64,000 nucleotides of DNA from Peptococcaceae bacterium 1198_IL3148 (GCA_036763105.1 JBAIYS010000005.1:1-64000), one strand, 5' to 3'. Counted from the stretch's first letter, positions 1 to 8,005 are shown. The notes: generated from the sequence alone by a model not told the origin. Made by a program: numbers and translations.

Positions 1-44
1 CCTCGCCTTGGCAAGGCGATGCTCTACCACTGAGCCACTTCCGC
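1..44 (-). tRNA. tRNA-Gly(GCC), partial at window edge
   Basis: This is the 5' part of a tRNA on the minus strand, cut by the window start. It matches the complete tRNA-Gly at 142-216 base for base and carries the GCC anticodon in a CTTGCCAAG context. It is the outer member of a Gly-Asp pair repeated with a 172-bp period. Confidence 0.9.
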
Positions 45-49
45 ATAAA

Positions 50-125
50 TGGCGGAACTGACGGGACTTGAACCCGCGATCTCCGGCTTGACAGGCCGGC
101 ATGTTAACCACTACACCACAGTTCC
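50..125 (-). tRNA. tRNA-Asp(GUC), copy 1
   Basis: A 76-nt cloverleaf on the minus strand. The acceptor stem GGAACTG pairs with CAGTTCC, the anticodon stem CCGGC/GCCGG encloses the loop CTGTCAA (anticodon GTC, Asp), and the T arm contains GGTTCAAGTCC. The 3' CCA is encoded. An identical copy lies 172 bp to the right. Confidence 0.95.
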
Positions 126-141
126 ACTTTAAATTTTTAGC

Positions 142-216
142 TGGAGCGGAAGACGGGATTCGAACCCGCGACCCTCGCCTTGGCAAGGCGATGCTCTACC
201 ACTGAGCCACTTCCGC
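142..216 (-). tRNA. tRNA-Gly(GCC), copy 2
   Basis: A 75-nt cloverleaf on the minus strand. The acceptor stem is GCGGAAG/CTTCCGC, the anticodon is GCC (glycine), the T arm contains GGTTCGAATCC, and CCA is encoded. It lies 16 nt from tRNA-Asp copy 1 and 5 nt from copy 2, so the pairs are probably co-transcribed leftward. Confidence 0.95.
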
Positions 217-221
217 ATAAA

Positions 222-297
222 TGGCGGAACTGACGGGACTTGAACCCGCGATCTCCGGCTTGACAGGCCGGCATGTTAACCACTACACCACAGTTCC
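222..297 (-). tRNA. tRNA-Asp(GUC), copy 2
   Basis: Same 76-nt sequence as the tRNA-Asp at 50-125, with anticodon GTC and encoded CCA. It is the first tRNA after the putative promoter at 333-361, so it is probably the leading member of the tRNA operon visible here. Confidence 0.95.
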
Positions 298-332
298 ACA
301 TTTTATATTTAGGTGTCTTAGCGACAACTAAT

Positions 333-361
333 AATTTACACTTTTTTAGCCAAAAAGTCAA
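333..361 (-). promoter_or_regulatory. putative sigma-A promoter of the tRNA operon
   Basis: Reading leftward, TTGACT (356-361) and TAAATT (333-338) are separated by 17 bp. This matches a vegetative -35/-10 pair, about 35 bp upstream of the first tRNA. The -10 box is imperfect, so this is a prediction from spacing and position. Confidence 0.55.
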
Positions 362-373
362 TATGTATTTTGA

Positions 374-405
374 TTTAAGCCGAACTTTATCCAGTTCGGC
401 TTAAA
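374..405 (-). terminator. intrinsic terminator after hslO
   Basis: A 13-bp perfect inverted repeat (TTTAAGCCGAACT and its complement) with a 6-nt loop lies 8 nt past the hslO stop. The A/T-rich flanks serve as a modest U tract. It separates hslO from the tRNA operon promoter. Confidence 0.7.
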
Positions 406-413
406 TTTAGCCT

Positions 414-1289
414 TTAAGTCAGCTCATTTAACAGCCTTTTTAAGTCTTTTTCATTAAAATTATATTTATCAGAACAAAAATGACATTGCACTTCTGCCAT
501 GGCATCTTCGTCCAGCATTTTTTGCAATTCATCTCTGCCAATACTAATCAAAATCCTTTCCAATCTGTCCCGGCTACAATTACAGCAAAACTGAATTGGG
601 TTTTTTTCTAATATCTTAAATGGCACCCCGGCGCACACCATGGCAATAATATCCTCGGGGGTTTTCCCTTGGTTCACCAGGCCGCTAATGGGCGGCAAAA
701 CCGATAGGTTTTGTTCCAGTTGATCCAACAGCCCCTCATCAGCCCCGGGCATCAACTGCAGTATTAAACCGCCGGCAGCCAGAACACTGTTGTCGGTTTC
801 CACCAATACCCCTAAAGACACTGCGGAGGGAGTTTGCTCTGATTTGGTTAGGTATAAAGCTAAATCCTCCCCTATCTCACCGGTTACCAATTCCACAGAT
901 CCAGAGAAGGGTTCTCTTAACCCCAGATCACGACTAACGGTTAATAAGCCGTTGCCCACCGCTGCACCCACTGCCAGCTTTCCTGGTTTGGGGCTGGGCA
1001 AGTGCACATGGGGATTTTGTACATAGCCGCGCACGTTTCCTTTGGCATCTGCGGTGACAATTACCGCCCCCAACGGCCCGTCACCAATTATCCGAATGGT
1101 AATTATATCTTCACCTTTCATATTGGCTCCCAACAGAAGGGCTGATATCATCGTTCTACCCAAAGCAGCGGTGGCAATGGGCCAAGTATTATGTCTTTCC
1201 CTGGCCTCCTCCACTAAGTCAGTGGCGGTACAAGCAAAAATTTTAAATTGTCCTTCTGCACCAATGGCCCGCACTAAATAATCATGCAC
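414..1289 (-). CDS. hslO: Hsp33 family redox-regulated chaperonin
   Basis: A cytosolic holdase chaperone that is activated when its zinc-binding cysteines are oxidised. The protein is about 291 residues, usual for the family. The N-terminus (HDYLVRAIGAEG) and the C-terminal zinc site, a CxC-type motif near residue 235 and CHFC near residue 270, are the Hsp33 signatures. I chose the GTG at 1289, because AGGAAGTG sits the right distance upstream and the protein then begins like other Hsp33s. A longer reading frame extends 8 codons further but overlaps the ribosome site. It is monocistronic, with its own terminator. In an anaerobe it would guard against oxygen exposure. Confidence 0.93.
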   Translation of the reverse strand: MHDYLVRAIGAEGQFKIFACTATDLVEEARERHNTWPIATAALGRTMISALLLGANMKGEDIITIRIIGDGPLGAVIVTADAKGNVRGYVQNPHVHLPSPKPGKLAVGAAVGNGLLTVSRDLGLREPFSGSVELVTGEIGEDLALYLTKSEQTPSAVSLGVLVETDNSVLAAGGLILQLMPGADEGLLDQLEQNLSVLPPISGLVNQGKTPEDIIAMVCAGVPFKILEKNPIQFCCNCSRDRLERILISIGRDELQKMLDEDAMAEVQCHFCSDKYNFNEKDLKRLLNELT

Positions 1290-1422
1290 AATTATCACTT
1301 CCTTCTGTAACATTATAACATCAGCAAGCCCATTCCCAAAAAGTTATATCAGTTTTTAAAAATGATAATAATAAAGTTTGAGCACATACTATGAACAAAT
1401 TATTGTTAGGAGGCAGAAGCTT

Positions 1423-1833
1423 ATGCACAAACGCGAAATAATTTTTACCGAACAGGCACCGGCAGCCATTGGACCCTATTCCCAAGCGGTTCGATTTGGC
1501 CCCATGGTATATGTATCAGGTCAAATACCCGTTGATCCCACAAGTGGTAGCATCCCTACAGATGTAGAACAACAAACCCACCAATCATTAAAAAACCTGC
1601 AGGCCATTTTAAAAGCCGCCGGCGGAAGCTTACAGGATGTGGTAAAAACCAGTGTATTCATTAAGGATATGAATGACTTTGCCAAGGTGAACGAGGTATA
1701 CGGTCAATACTTTACTGAAAACCCACCGGCCAGAGCCTGTGTGGAAGTTGCCCGCTTGCCCAAGGATGTATTGGTGGAAATTGAATGTATCGCTGCCATA
1801 CCACCTACATCCTGTGGCTGTAATCACGATTAA
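1423..1833 (+). CDS. ridA: RidA family reactive enamine/imine deaminase
   Basis: RidA (YjgF/YER057c/UK114 family) hydrolyses reactive 2-aminoacrylate and related enamines released by pyridoxal-phosphate enzymes such as serine dehydratase and cysteine synthase. The 136-residue product has the family hallmarks: AIGPYSQAV near the N-terminus, [10 protein letters not shown], the [14 protein letters not shown] stretch, the substrate-binding arginine in [11 protein letters not shown], and VEIECIA near the end. The start follows AGGAGG at 1409-1414. The C-terminus carries about ten extra residues ([10 protein letters not shown]) with two cysteines, longer than the usual ~125 residues. It is monocistronic. 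Confidence 0.93.
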   Translation: MHKREIIFTEQAPAAIGPYSQAVRFGPMVYVSGQIPVDPTSGSIPTDVEQQTHQSLKNLQAILKAAGGSLQDVVKTSVFIKDMNDFAKVNEVYGQYFTENPPARACVEVARLPKDVLVEIECIAAIPPTSCGCNHD

Positions 1834-1843
1834 GCTGGAAAAC

Positions 1844-1871
1844 AAACGATCCTCCCTTTGGTGGATCGTTT
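1844..1871. terminator. bidirectional terminator between ridA and the HD-GYP gene
   Basis: A 9-bp perfect inverted repeat (AAACGATCC and complement) with a 10-nt loop lies between two convergent genes, with T-rich sequence on the plus strand and A-rich on the other side. It could serve both genes. Confidence 0.65.
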
Positions 1872-1877
1872 ACTTTA

Positions 1878-3089
1878 TTACATGTCTTTATATTTAATCA
1901 GTTGATGGTAGTTATCCAACAGCAATTCTACCCACTTACCATCTATGTCTTGGTGCTGCGCCTTATCGAGCAAAATCTTCTCCACTTTTTCCCGGGATAA
2001 ACCAGCGCGATAGGGACGGTCTTCCGCTAAGGCTGTAAAAATGTCGCTCACTGCCAAGATTCTGGACTCCGGGCTCAACTGGTCCGCTGTTATTTTAAAG
2101 GGGTACCCATGTCCATGTAAACATTCATGATGATAAGAAGCCCATTTGTTTATGTCCTCAAAACCTTTAACTAACTCTAAAATATGGAAGGTGTAATAAG
2201 TATGGCCTTTAATTACATTAAATTCTTCCTTAGTCAGTGGGCCGGGTTTTTCCAATATTGTTTCCGGGATGGCCAGTTTCCCTAAATCATGCAATAGACC
2301 CGCCAGCCGAATGGCCTGGCACTTATGGTCATCAGCACCCGCTAACATCGCCATTTCACCAGCCACTGCCGACACCATGCGGGAATGATTATGAGTAAAA
2401 CGACTTTTTTGGTCAATGACTTGGGCAAAGACTTCGCCAATACTTAACATCCCCGGTAAGTCCACATCTATCAGGTCAGCACTAATCCCTTTAGCCAGCA
2501 ACTGGCCCTGTCGACCATTAACTAGATCTAACCAAAAGCTTTCCTTATCCACCAGATCGGCCAGTACATACACCAGATCTGGGTCAAACACTTTGCCAGC
2601 CAAAGATTTGATTTTGATTAAAATGTCATTCCGTTGATTTAATATATATTTATCTTTATTTATCAACACTTCCACCCGGTCGGCCAGGTGAATAATTCTG
2701 CTGGCCAAAGGAATACTTGCACCGGCTAGACCAGAAGGATTTTTCCCATCCCACCGATCATGATGAGATATAATAATATTAACCAGAGGTTGAAACAAAG
2801 GGGATCTGTTTAAAATTCTTGCCCCCACCAAGCAATGTTCATCTGGATGCTCCAATTCAAATGCCAACAGTTTTTCCTTATCACTCCATGTGATGGAACC
2901 AATATCATGGATAATGGCCGCTTCAACCACTTGTTGAACATTCTGTGGACTTAAACCGATTTTTTCTGCCAACCGTTGAGCAATTAAAGCTACCCGCACA
3001 TGATGGCGCATTGCCCCTTTACCACCAAAATCCAACGCCGTGGACAAAGCACACAATAGTTTGAAATAATCAACCTTCAAATTTTGCAA
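1878..3089 (-). CDS. tandem HD / HD-GYP domain protein, putative cyclic-di-GMP phosphodiesterase
   Basis: The 403-residue protein contains two HD-type metal-phosphohydrolase domains. The first (about residues 25-150) has HH near residue 28, IHDIG, and SHHDRWDGKNP. It lacks a clear GYP and may be degenerate. The second (about 225-400) has the full HD-GYP set: HDLGK, a KGH, HHECLHGHGYP, and SDIFTALAEDRPYR. HD-GYP domains hydrolyse cyclic-di-GMP or related signals. There is no receiver, PAS or membrane segment, so the input is unknown and it is probably cytosolic. It is convergent with ridA. Family assignment is strong; substrate is inferred. Confidence 0.85.
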   Translation of the reverse strand: MQNLKVDYFKLLCALSTALDFGGKGAMRHHVRVALIAQRLAEKIGLSPQNVQQVVEAAIIHDIGSITWSDKEKLLAFELEHPDEHCLVGARILNRSPLFQPLVNIIISHHDRWDGKNPSGLAGASIPLASRIIHLADRVEVLINKDKYILNQRNDILIKIKSLAGKVFDPDLVYVLADLVDKESFWLDLVNGRQGQLLAKGISADLIDVDLPGMLSIGEVFAQVIDQKSRFTHNHSRMVSAVAGEMAMLAGADDHKCQAIRLAGLLHDLGKLAIPETILEKPGPLTKEEFNVIKGHTYYTFHILELVKGFEDINKWASYHHECLHGHGYPFKITADQLSPESRILAVSDIFTALAEDRPYRAGLSREKVEKILLDKAQHQDIDGKWVELLLDNYHQLIKYKDM

Positions 3090-3165
3090 CCGATAACGCC
3101 CCTTTGTACTTAATTACTTGCTAGAATATAATGGATATTTTATCATAAATTGTGGAGGGATATAT

Positions 3166-3777
3166 ATGGAAAGATTTTTGACACTAGGTAAATTTTCTCA
3201 AACAGAAATTATTATAAAAAAATCTAAGTTTATTGCCTCGGCAACTCCGGTTTGTGATGAAAATGAGGCTAACAATTTTATTAAACAGATCAAAAAAGAG
3301 CATAGTCAAGCCACCCACAACGTATTTGCCTATGTAATTAATGATCAGATTCAGCGCTCCAGTGATGATGGTGAGCCCAGCGGCACCGCCGGACGACCGA
3401 TGTTAGAGGTAATTAATCGCAAAAACTTAATTAAAACCGCCGTTGTGGTCACTAGATATTTTGGTGGCATTATGCTGGGGGCCGGTGGTTTAGTGAGGGC
3501 ATATACCGAAGCTACCATTAAAGGCATTGAACAGGCGGGGATAATTGAGAGACAAATCTATCAACAATTACATATTCAATTAGATTATCAGTGGGTCGGT
3601 TTGGTCAAACGGGAATTGGAGAGCGCAGAAGGAAAAGAACTGGCCATTAACTATGGTCAACAGGTGGAAATGTCGGTATATTTGTTGCCAAAAAACATTA
3701 AATTAATTACTGAAAAACTGATTGAGGCAACTGGCTCCCAAATAAGTATTGAGGAAGGTTCCCTCAAGTACCTTTAA
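3166..3777 (+). CDS. yigZ: YigZ/IMPACT family protein
   Basis: A 203-residue protein of the YigZ/IMPACT family (UPF0029 N-terminal domain plus a C-terminal DUF1949-type domain). The family core THNVFAYVI...SSDDGEPSGTAGRPML and VVVTRYFGGIMLGAGGLVRAY are present around residues 60-130. Family members contact ribosomes or regulate translation, but the bacterial role is not well defined. The ATG at 3166 is preceded by GGAGGG; an upstream in-frame start would lack a ribosome site. It stands alone. Confidence 0.88.
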   Translation: MERFLTLGKFSQTEIIIKKSKFIASATPVCDENEANNFIKQIKKEHSQATHNVFAYVINDQIQRSSDDGEPSGTAGRPMLEVINRKNLIKTAVVVTRYFGGIMLGAGGLVRAYTEATIKGIEQAGIIERQIYQQLHIQLDYQWVGLVKRELESAEGKELAINYGQQVEMSVYLLPKNIKLITEKLIEATGSQISIEEGSLKYL

Positions 3778-3858
3778 TAAATTTAACTATCTATAAAAAG
3801 GATTTTTATGTAAGTTGTTTAATATGTTATTTAACGGTTTAATAAAGGAGTGTATATT

Positions 3859-4359
3859 TTGTACAAGAACGAAAATGAAATTTTACATGTTTTATTAAAT
3901 TTAATTCGTGGCTTGCATAAAGCCATTGATGAAGATTGGCGCAAAGCGGCAGCTAAGTCCGGCTTAACGGTATCCCAACAGCATTTACTATGGATACTTA
4001 ATTTTGAAAACGGCAGTACACTGTCAGAAATCAGCGAGTACGGACTGTGGCATTTATCCACCGTTATGGATCTGGTGGAACGAATGGAAAAAGCCGGCTT
4101 GGTACACAAAGAAGTGGATCAAAGTGACGCCAGAACAAAACGAGTATATATTACTGACAAGGGAAGAGAAGTGCTTAATTCCACTGCCAAGCGTATAGAC
4201 AATTATAAATTCCTAGATGTGGTTTACAATGAAAGGACCAAAGACTTATTGGCAGAAAGAATTAACATGCTATATAACCTAAACAAAGCCTTTCATGGCG
4301 AAAAATTTGTTAACTATGTAGAGCAAAGTACCAATAGAGTAAAGGAAGTCACTCAATAA
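3859..4359 (+). CDS. MarR family transcriptional regulator, Hpr/ScoC-like
   Basis: A 166-residue winged-helix regulator. The helix-turn-helix lies around residues 55-75 (GSTLSEISEYGLWHLSTVMDL), followed by a wing with DQSDARTKRVYITDKG. The long N-terminal helix and the HLSTVMDLVERME region resemble the Hpr/ScoC group of Bacillus transition-state regulators. I chose the TTG at 3859, as AAAGGAG at 3844-3850 is 8 nt upstream; a GTG at 3850 overlaps the ribosome site. The phosphate transporter gene follows 74 bp downstream and may be a target, but no operator was identified. Confidence 0.82.
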   Translation: MYKNENEILHVLLNLIRGLHKAIDEDWRKAAAKSGLTVSQQHLLWILNFENGSTLSEISEYGLWHLSTVMDLVERMEKAGLVHKEVDQSDARTKRVYITDKGREVLNSTAKRIDNYKFLDVVYNERTKDLLAERINMLYNLNKAFHGEKFVNYVEQSTNRVKEVTQ

Positions 4360-4433
4360 AAATTTAATAGCACTAATAATCCACACTCTCTAGCAATAGT
4401 TTAAATAGAAAGAAATCACCTTTAGGAGGTTAA

Positions 4434-5429
4434 ATGTCAGAGAGTGTTTTTATTTTAATTATTATTATATTGGCATTGGTATTTGATTTTATCAACGGCT
4501 TCCATGACACCGCCAATGCCGTTGCCACATCTATTGCCACCGGAGCGCTATTGCCCCGGCAAGCCATAATACTGGCATCAACCTTGAACTTTATTGGGGC
4601 ACTGGTTTTTACGGGTGTAGCCCAAACCATTGGAGATGGCATAGCCAATCCTAAACTACTTACCAATGGACTGGGGGTTGTTTTAGCCGCGCTATTGGCC
4701 AGCATTATCTGGAACCTAGCCACTTGGTACTGGGGGTTACCCAGTAGCTCATCCCACGCCTTAGTGGGTTCTCTGGCCGGTGCAGTAACAGCAGCTGTGG
4801 GGTTTAGCGCCGTTAACGTACCAGGTATTTTAAACATTATAAAAAGCTTATTATTTTCGCCTTTGCTAGCCCTTTTCACCGCCTCAATATTAATGTTATT
4901 ATGTCAACTGCTAATTTTATCGCTAAATCTCCCCAAAACAAATCTGTATTTTAAAAAAATGCAAATCTTCACCGCTGCTTTTCAGGCCTTTAGTCACGGT
5001 ACCAATGACGCCCAAAAAACAATGGGTATTATTGTCTTCACGTTAGTAACCGCCGGCTGGCAACCGGATTTAACCATCCCTTTGTGGGTTAAAATCTCTG
5101 CCGCCACCGCCATGGCATTGGGCACATCTGTTGGTGGGTGGAGAATAATCAACACTGTGGGCCAAAAAATTACACCCCTTCGACCAACCAATGGCTTGAT
5201 AGCGGATATCAGTTCCGCAACCATTATCATCACTGCCACACTATTAAAGTTACCGGTGAGCACCACCCATGTGATTTCTTCTTCGGTCATTGGTGTGGGC
5301 ATAGTCAGTAATGGAAATAGCGTAAATTGGCAAGTGGTCCGTAAAATGATTACCACTTGGGCAATTACCATTCCCAGCAGTTTTCTACTGGGGATGTCAC
5401 TTTACAATTTAATGACCCTTACTGGTTAA
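4434..5429 (+). CDS. pit: inorganic phosphate transporter, PiT family
   Basis: A 331-residue integral membrane protein that imports phosphate, probably as a metal-phosphate/H+ symport. It has the duplicated PiT signature: DFINGFHDTANAVATS near residue 18 and FSHGTNDAQKTMGI near 185, plus about ten hydrophobic segments. Length and architecture are normal for bacterial PiT. The ATG is preceded by AGGAGGT. Its 3' end overlaps the convergent gene by 11 bp. No PhoU-like partner precedes it, unlike many PiT operons. Confidence 0.92.
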   Translation: MSESVFILIIIILALVFDFINGFHDTANAVATSIATGALLPRQAIILASTLNFIGALVFTGVAQTIGDGIANPKLLTNGLGVVLAALLASIIWNLATWYWGLPSSSSHALVGSLAGAVTAAVGFSAVNVPGILNIIKSLLFSPLLALFTASILMLLCQLLILSLNLPKTNLYFKKMQIFTAAFQAFSHGTNDAQKTMGIIVFTLVTAGWQPDLTIPLWVKISAATAMALGTSVGGWRIINTVGQKITPLRPTNGLIADISSATIIITATLLKLPVSTTHVISSSVIGVGIVSNGNSVNWQVVRKMITTWAITIPSSFLLGMSLYNLMTLTG

Positions 5430-5691
5430 CAAAAACATCGGCGGGTGTACCAAAGTTCATACTACGCACCTGCACACCACTTATCTGTTGTAATTCTTGA
5501 TGCATTTCTTCCCGCTCCTGTTCCGATGCTTCCATAGTTAAGGTAATAATGCCTCGGTTTTTACTGGGAGCAGGCACTCCACTGCGAGACAATATTTGGG
5601 CACCATAACGGGTTAACACCTGCTGCACTTCCGGTGCTCGCGAGGCCCGTTCATCCACAATTAAACCAAATATTGCAATGTTACGCTCCAT
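5419..5691 (-). CDS. TM1266-type (iron-only hydrogenase system) putative regulator
   Basis: A 90-residue small protein that resembles the TM1266 family, ACT/NikR-like fold proteins often encoded near [FeFe]-hydrogenase genes. Recognisable stretches are the N-terminal IAIFGLIVDERA, LSRSGVP, and GIITLTME. The start is the ATG at 5691, preceded by GGAGG; an earlier ATG overlaps that site. No hydrogenase gene is in the window, so the functional link is unproved. It lies directly downstream of the glutaminase gene (15 nt) and is probably co-transcribed with it. Confidence 0.72.
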   Translation of the reverse strand: MERNIAIFGLIVDERASRAPEVQQVLTRYGAQILSRSGVPAPSKNRGIITLTMEASEQEREEMHQELQQISGVQVRSMNFGTPADVFVNQ

Positions 5692-5706
5692 AGTGGTTAC
5701 CTCCAT

Positions 5707-6621
5707 TCAAAATATACTTAATTTTAATCGCTCAGATAATTGCTGTAATATATAGACCCCGGCGATACTGTTTCCCTTTTCATCTAATGCCGGTCCATAA
5801 ACACCGATACCAAATTTTCCTGGGACCACAGCCATAATACCACCGGACACCCCGCTCTTGGCCGGTATCCCAACCTTTATTGCAAACTCTCCGGAAGAAT
5901 TGTACATACCGCAGGTGACCATAAAAGTAATGATAATCCTTACTATCGTGGATGGCACTATGACTTCACCTGCCAATGTGCGTCCACCATTGGCCAAGCA
6001 TAGTGCTATTTGGGCAATATCATGGCAACTTACTTCGATTGCACATTGCTTAAAATATACATCCAGTACCTCTTCTACATCACCAGCTAACACCCCGGTA
6101 TCTCGCATAAAGTAAGCCAGTGCTCGGTTGCGGTCTGCCGTTTCTTTTTCTGACAGATATACCTCTTCATTAATTTTAATATTATCATTGCCGGCTAATG
6201 TCCTTATCAGTTGCAATAAACGCTTAAATTTTTCATTACTGTCGCCACCTTTAATTAATGCAGTGGTTGCTATGGCCCCGGCGTTTATCATGGGGTTTAA
6301 TGGTTTGCCCAATTTTAAGGTTTCTAATTTAATAATTGAATTAAAGGGGTCACCGGTTGGTTCCATGCCTACTTTGCTAAAGACCTCATCGGCCCCTCTG
6401 TCCATTAACGCCAGCATCAAAGCCAGTGGTTTCGAGATACTTTGCAAAGTTAAATTGCTACCACAGTGACCAACGGTGACTGTTTCCCCATTGAGATCAG
6501 CCACTGAAATTCCTAAATGTTTTGCATTGGCCTTGGCCAAGGCCGGGATATAGGTAGCTACCGCCCCTTGATTTACCCAATGTCGACTATTCTCCATTAC
6601 ACTAATTAGTAGTTCCCTCAT
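5707..6621 (-). CDS. glsA: glutaminase
   Basis: A serine-dependent glutaminase of the beta-lactamase-like fold that converts glutamine to glutamate and ammonia. The 304-residue length is typical. Visible family motifs are TLQSISKPLAL (catalytic Ser-x-x-Lys, about residue 60), NPMINAGAI (about 110), the ENRALAYFM-like segment NRALAYFMRDTG, and GIPAKSGVSGGI near 260. The start has GAGAGG upstream. The small TM1266-like gene follows it in the same direction. Cytosolic. Confidence 0.93.
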   Translation of the reverse strand: MRELLISVMENSRHWVNQGAVATYIPALAKANAKHLGISVADLNGETVTVGHCGSNLTLQSISKPLALMLALMDRGADEVFSKVGMEPTGDPFNSIIKLETLKLGKPLNPMINAGAIATTALIKGGDSNEKFKRLLQLIRTLAGNDNIKINEEVYLSEKETADRNRALAYFMRDTGVLAGDVEEVLDVYFKQCAIEVSCHDIAQIALCLANGGRTLAGEVIVPSTIVRIIITFMVTCGMYNSSGEFAIKVGIPAKSGVSGGIMAVVPGKFGIGVYGPALDEKGNSIAGVYILQQLSERLKLSIF

Positions 6622-6666
6622 AAATTAACCTCTCATAACCTTTTTATTATTTTTCCTAAAAAGATA

Positions 6667-6700
6667 TAAAAAAATCGCAAAGACTATATATCTTTGCGAT
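6667..6700 (-). terminator. intrinsic terminator after the ferredoxin gene
   Basis: A 10-bp perfect stem (ATCGCAAAGA and complement) with a 7-nt loop, followed on the minus strand by seven T. It is a textbook rho-independent terminator about 20 nt past the ferredoxin stop. Confidence 0.88.
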
Positions 6701-6721
6701 CTGTAAAAATAAGACTTCATT

Positions 6722-6910
6722 TTATTCATCCAGCATGCGAATAGCACTTGCTGGACAGTTAACCTCACATTCCATACAGCCAATACAGGCCTCGGGATGA
6801 ACAACTTGGGATTCATGATCGTCGGTTTCAAAAACGTTTGGCTCAGTGGGGCAAACATTATAACAATTACCGCATCCAATGCAGGTTTCCTGATCAATAA
6901 TTGGTCGCAC
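6722..6910 (-). CDS. 2[4Fe-4S] ferredoxin
   Basis: A 62-residue small electron carrier with two clusters ligated by CIGCGNCYNVCP (residues ~10-21) and CIGCMECEVNCP (~42-53). The acidic insert between the sites (ETDDHESQ) is slightly longer than in clostridial ferredoxin. The GTG start at 6910 follows GAGGTGG. It is monocistronic with a strong terminator. Its partner enzymes cannot be told from the context. Confidence 0.92.
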   Translation of the reverse strand: MRPIIDQETCIGCGNCYNVCPTEPNVFETDDHESQVVHPEACIGCMECEVNCPASAIRMLDE

Positions 6911-7018
6911 AATACCACCTCATTTATTAGACTATAAAAATATTTTAATAAACTTTAGACAATTATACAATCTAATTGTCTAACAGTTAGTTAAATAATT
7001 TCTATATTCGATGGTAGA

Positions 7019-7087
7019 GGCTGTTGCAAAAAGCGGTGTCGAAGCAGATTTTCATGCCTGCCTCCAGTACCAAACCTTGCAACAGCC
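7019..7087. repeat. 69-bp element bounded by perfect 11-bp inverted repeats
   Basis: GGCTGTTGCAA at 7019-7029 is exactly reversed and complemented at 7077-7087, enclosing 47 bp. It sits 5 bp past the stop of the leftward CopD-like gene, so it may act as that gene's terminator. The GGCTGTTGCAA-type end also resembles insertion-sequence termini, so a miniature or decayed element is possible. No second copy was noticed in the window. Confidence 0.6.
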
Positions 7088-7092
7088 CCATT

Positions 7093-7575
7093 TTAGCGAA
7101 TTATTGACATGATAAATAATATCACTAATCCCAAAACTAGGTTGGCATTGGATAAAACAATAAATTGTTTTTGCATGTTCATTAATGCCACTGATGGTTG
7201 TTCGCCCGGTGCCGGGGCCATTGCCGGAATCCTTTTAGCCATATAAAAACTTACCACCGCTGTAATAATAATCATTATTGCCACCAGTGTTAGCTTTAAG
7301 GTCATCAATTGTCCATAGCGACTCATGCTAAAAAGCTCCCACCCCTGATAACGCAACCGAGGAATTAGTTGATAAGATCCGCTGATTAACAATAACGCGA
7401 TACTACCCCAGGCAAAATTGCGAAAACGTTGAATGCCCATTAATCTTAAAAATTGAGGTGGCACTCCTTTGCCACCCACCGCTGGAGTTAATACCAGCAT
7501 CATAAAAATCATACCGCCAATCCAGGTTGTTATTCCAACATAATGCAGTAAATTCATCAGGTTAGCAAGGTTCAT
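7093..7575 (-). CDS. CopD-like four-helix membrane protein
   Basis: A 160-residue integral membrane protein with four predicted helices: residues ~3-30, ~50-70, ~92-115 and ~138-158. The N-terminal LLHYVGITTWIGGMIFM pattern, with a histidine in helix 1, resembles the CopD/DUF2269-type families of putative copper-import or heme-associated membrane proteins. Substrate is not evident. It is followed by the inverted-repeat element and lies just downstream of a DUF1858 gene in the same direction. Confidence 0.7.
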   Translation of the reverse strand: MNLANLMNLLHYVGITTWIGGMIFMMLVLTPAVGGKGVPPQFLRLMGIQRFRNFAWGSIALLLISGSYQLIPRLRYQGWELFSMSRYGQLMTLKLTLVAIMIIITAVVSFYMAKRIPAMAPAPGEQPSVALMNMQKQFIVLSNANLVLGLVILFIMSIIR

Positions 7576-7599
7576 TGCACTAACTCCCCACTGTATGGA

Positions 7600-7794
7600 T
7601 TATTTTACTGCTTCGTTTAATTCCTTTAATAATTTATCTATATCAAGACCGTGCAAAGCTGCACCCTTTTCCAAACTTTCCAACTGGGCAGTGGGGCAAC
7701 CTAAGCAACCCATTCCCTTACTTTGAAACACAGGCACTGTTTCTGGGAATTCTTTAGCAATATAACCCATTGTCATGTCTTTGGTAATTTTCAT
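7600..7794 (-). CDS. DUF1858 domain protein, hybrid-cluster-protein-associated type
   Basis: A 64-residue protein that is essentially one DUF1858 domain (N-terminal ITKDMTMGYIAKEFPETVPVF, then GCLGCP with a CxxC pair around residues 29-32). Such domains are commonly encoded near hybrid cluster protein and redox enzymes and are proposed disulfide/redox modules. The start follows AAAGGAGGA. It is divergent from the ferredoxin gene at 8078, and the shared upstream region has Crp-type palindromes. Confidence 0.85.
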   Translation of the reverse strand: MKITKDMTMGYIAKEFPETVPVFQSKGMGCLGCPTAQLESLEKGAALHGLDIDKLLKELNEAVK

Positions 7795-7944
7795 AAAGCA
7801 TATTCCTCCTTTGGTTTATATAATAACCATTTGAATTTAAGTTATTGCACAAAAAACACAAAAATTGTTTAACTAGGTTAATTACCTTACTTTAAGATTA
7901 CTACTTTAGATATAAAATCACAGTGATAAATTTAATAGAATCAG

Positions 7945-7960
7945 TGTGATTTTAATCACC
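7945..7960. promoter_or_regulatory. Crp/Fnr-type palindrome TGTGA-N6-TCACC
   Basis: TGTGATTTTAATCACC matches the Crp-family operator TGTGA-N6-TCACA with one mismatch. It lies between the divergent DUF1858 and ferredoxin genes. The window encodes a Crp-type regulator at 12457 whose recognition helix has the Arg-Glu-x3-Arg pattern that reads TGTGA. Confidence 0.6.
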
Positions 7961-7989
7961 CGCACAAACAATTGCAATTTATTATTGGA

Positions 7990-8005
7990 TGTGATATAGA
8001 TCATT
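7990..8005. promoter_or_regulatory. weaker Crp/Fnr-type half-palindrome
   Basis: TGTGATATAGATCATT keeps TGTGA-N6-TCA but loses the last two bases. It is 45 bp from the better site at 7945-7960 and about 75 bp upstream of the ferredoxin start, so it may be a second operator. Confidence 0.4.

Noticed and set aside
137-361. Open frame across the tRNA genes on the minus strand
   Set aside because: It is a translation of tRNA sequence and has no coding character.
6625-6918. 97-residue frame overlapping the ferredoxin gene
   Set aside because: The 2[4Fe-4S] ferredoxin in another frame is unmistakable, and this frame runs through its terminator.
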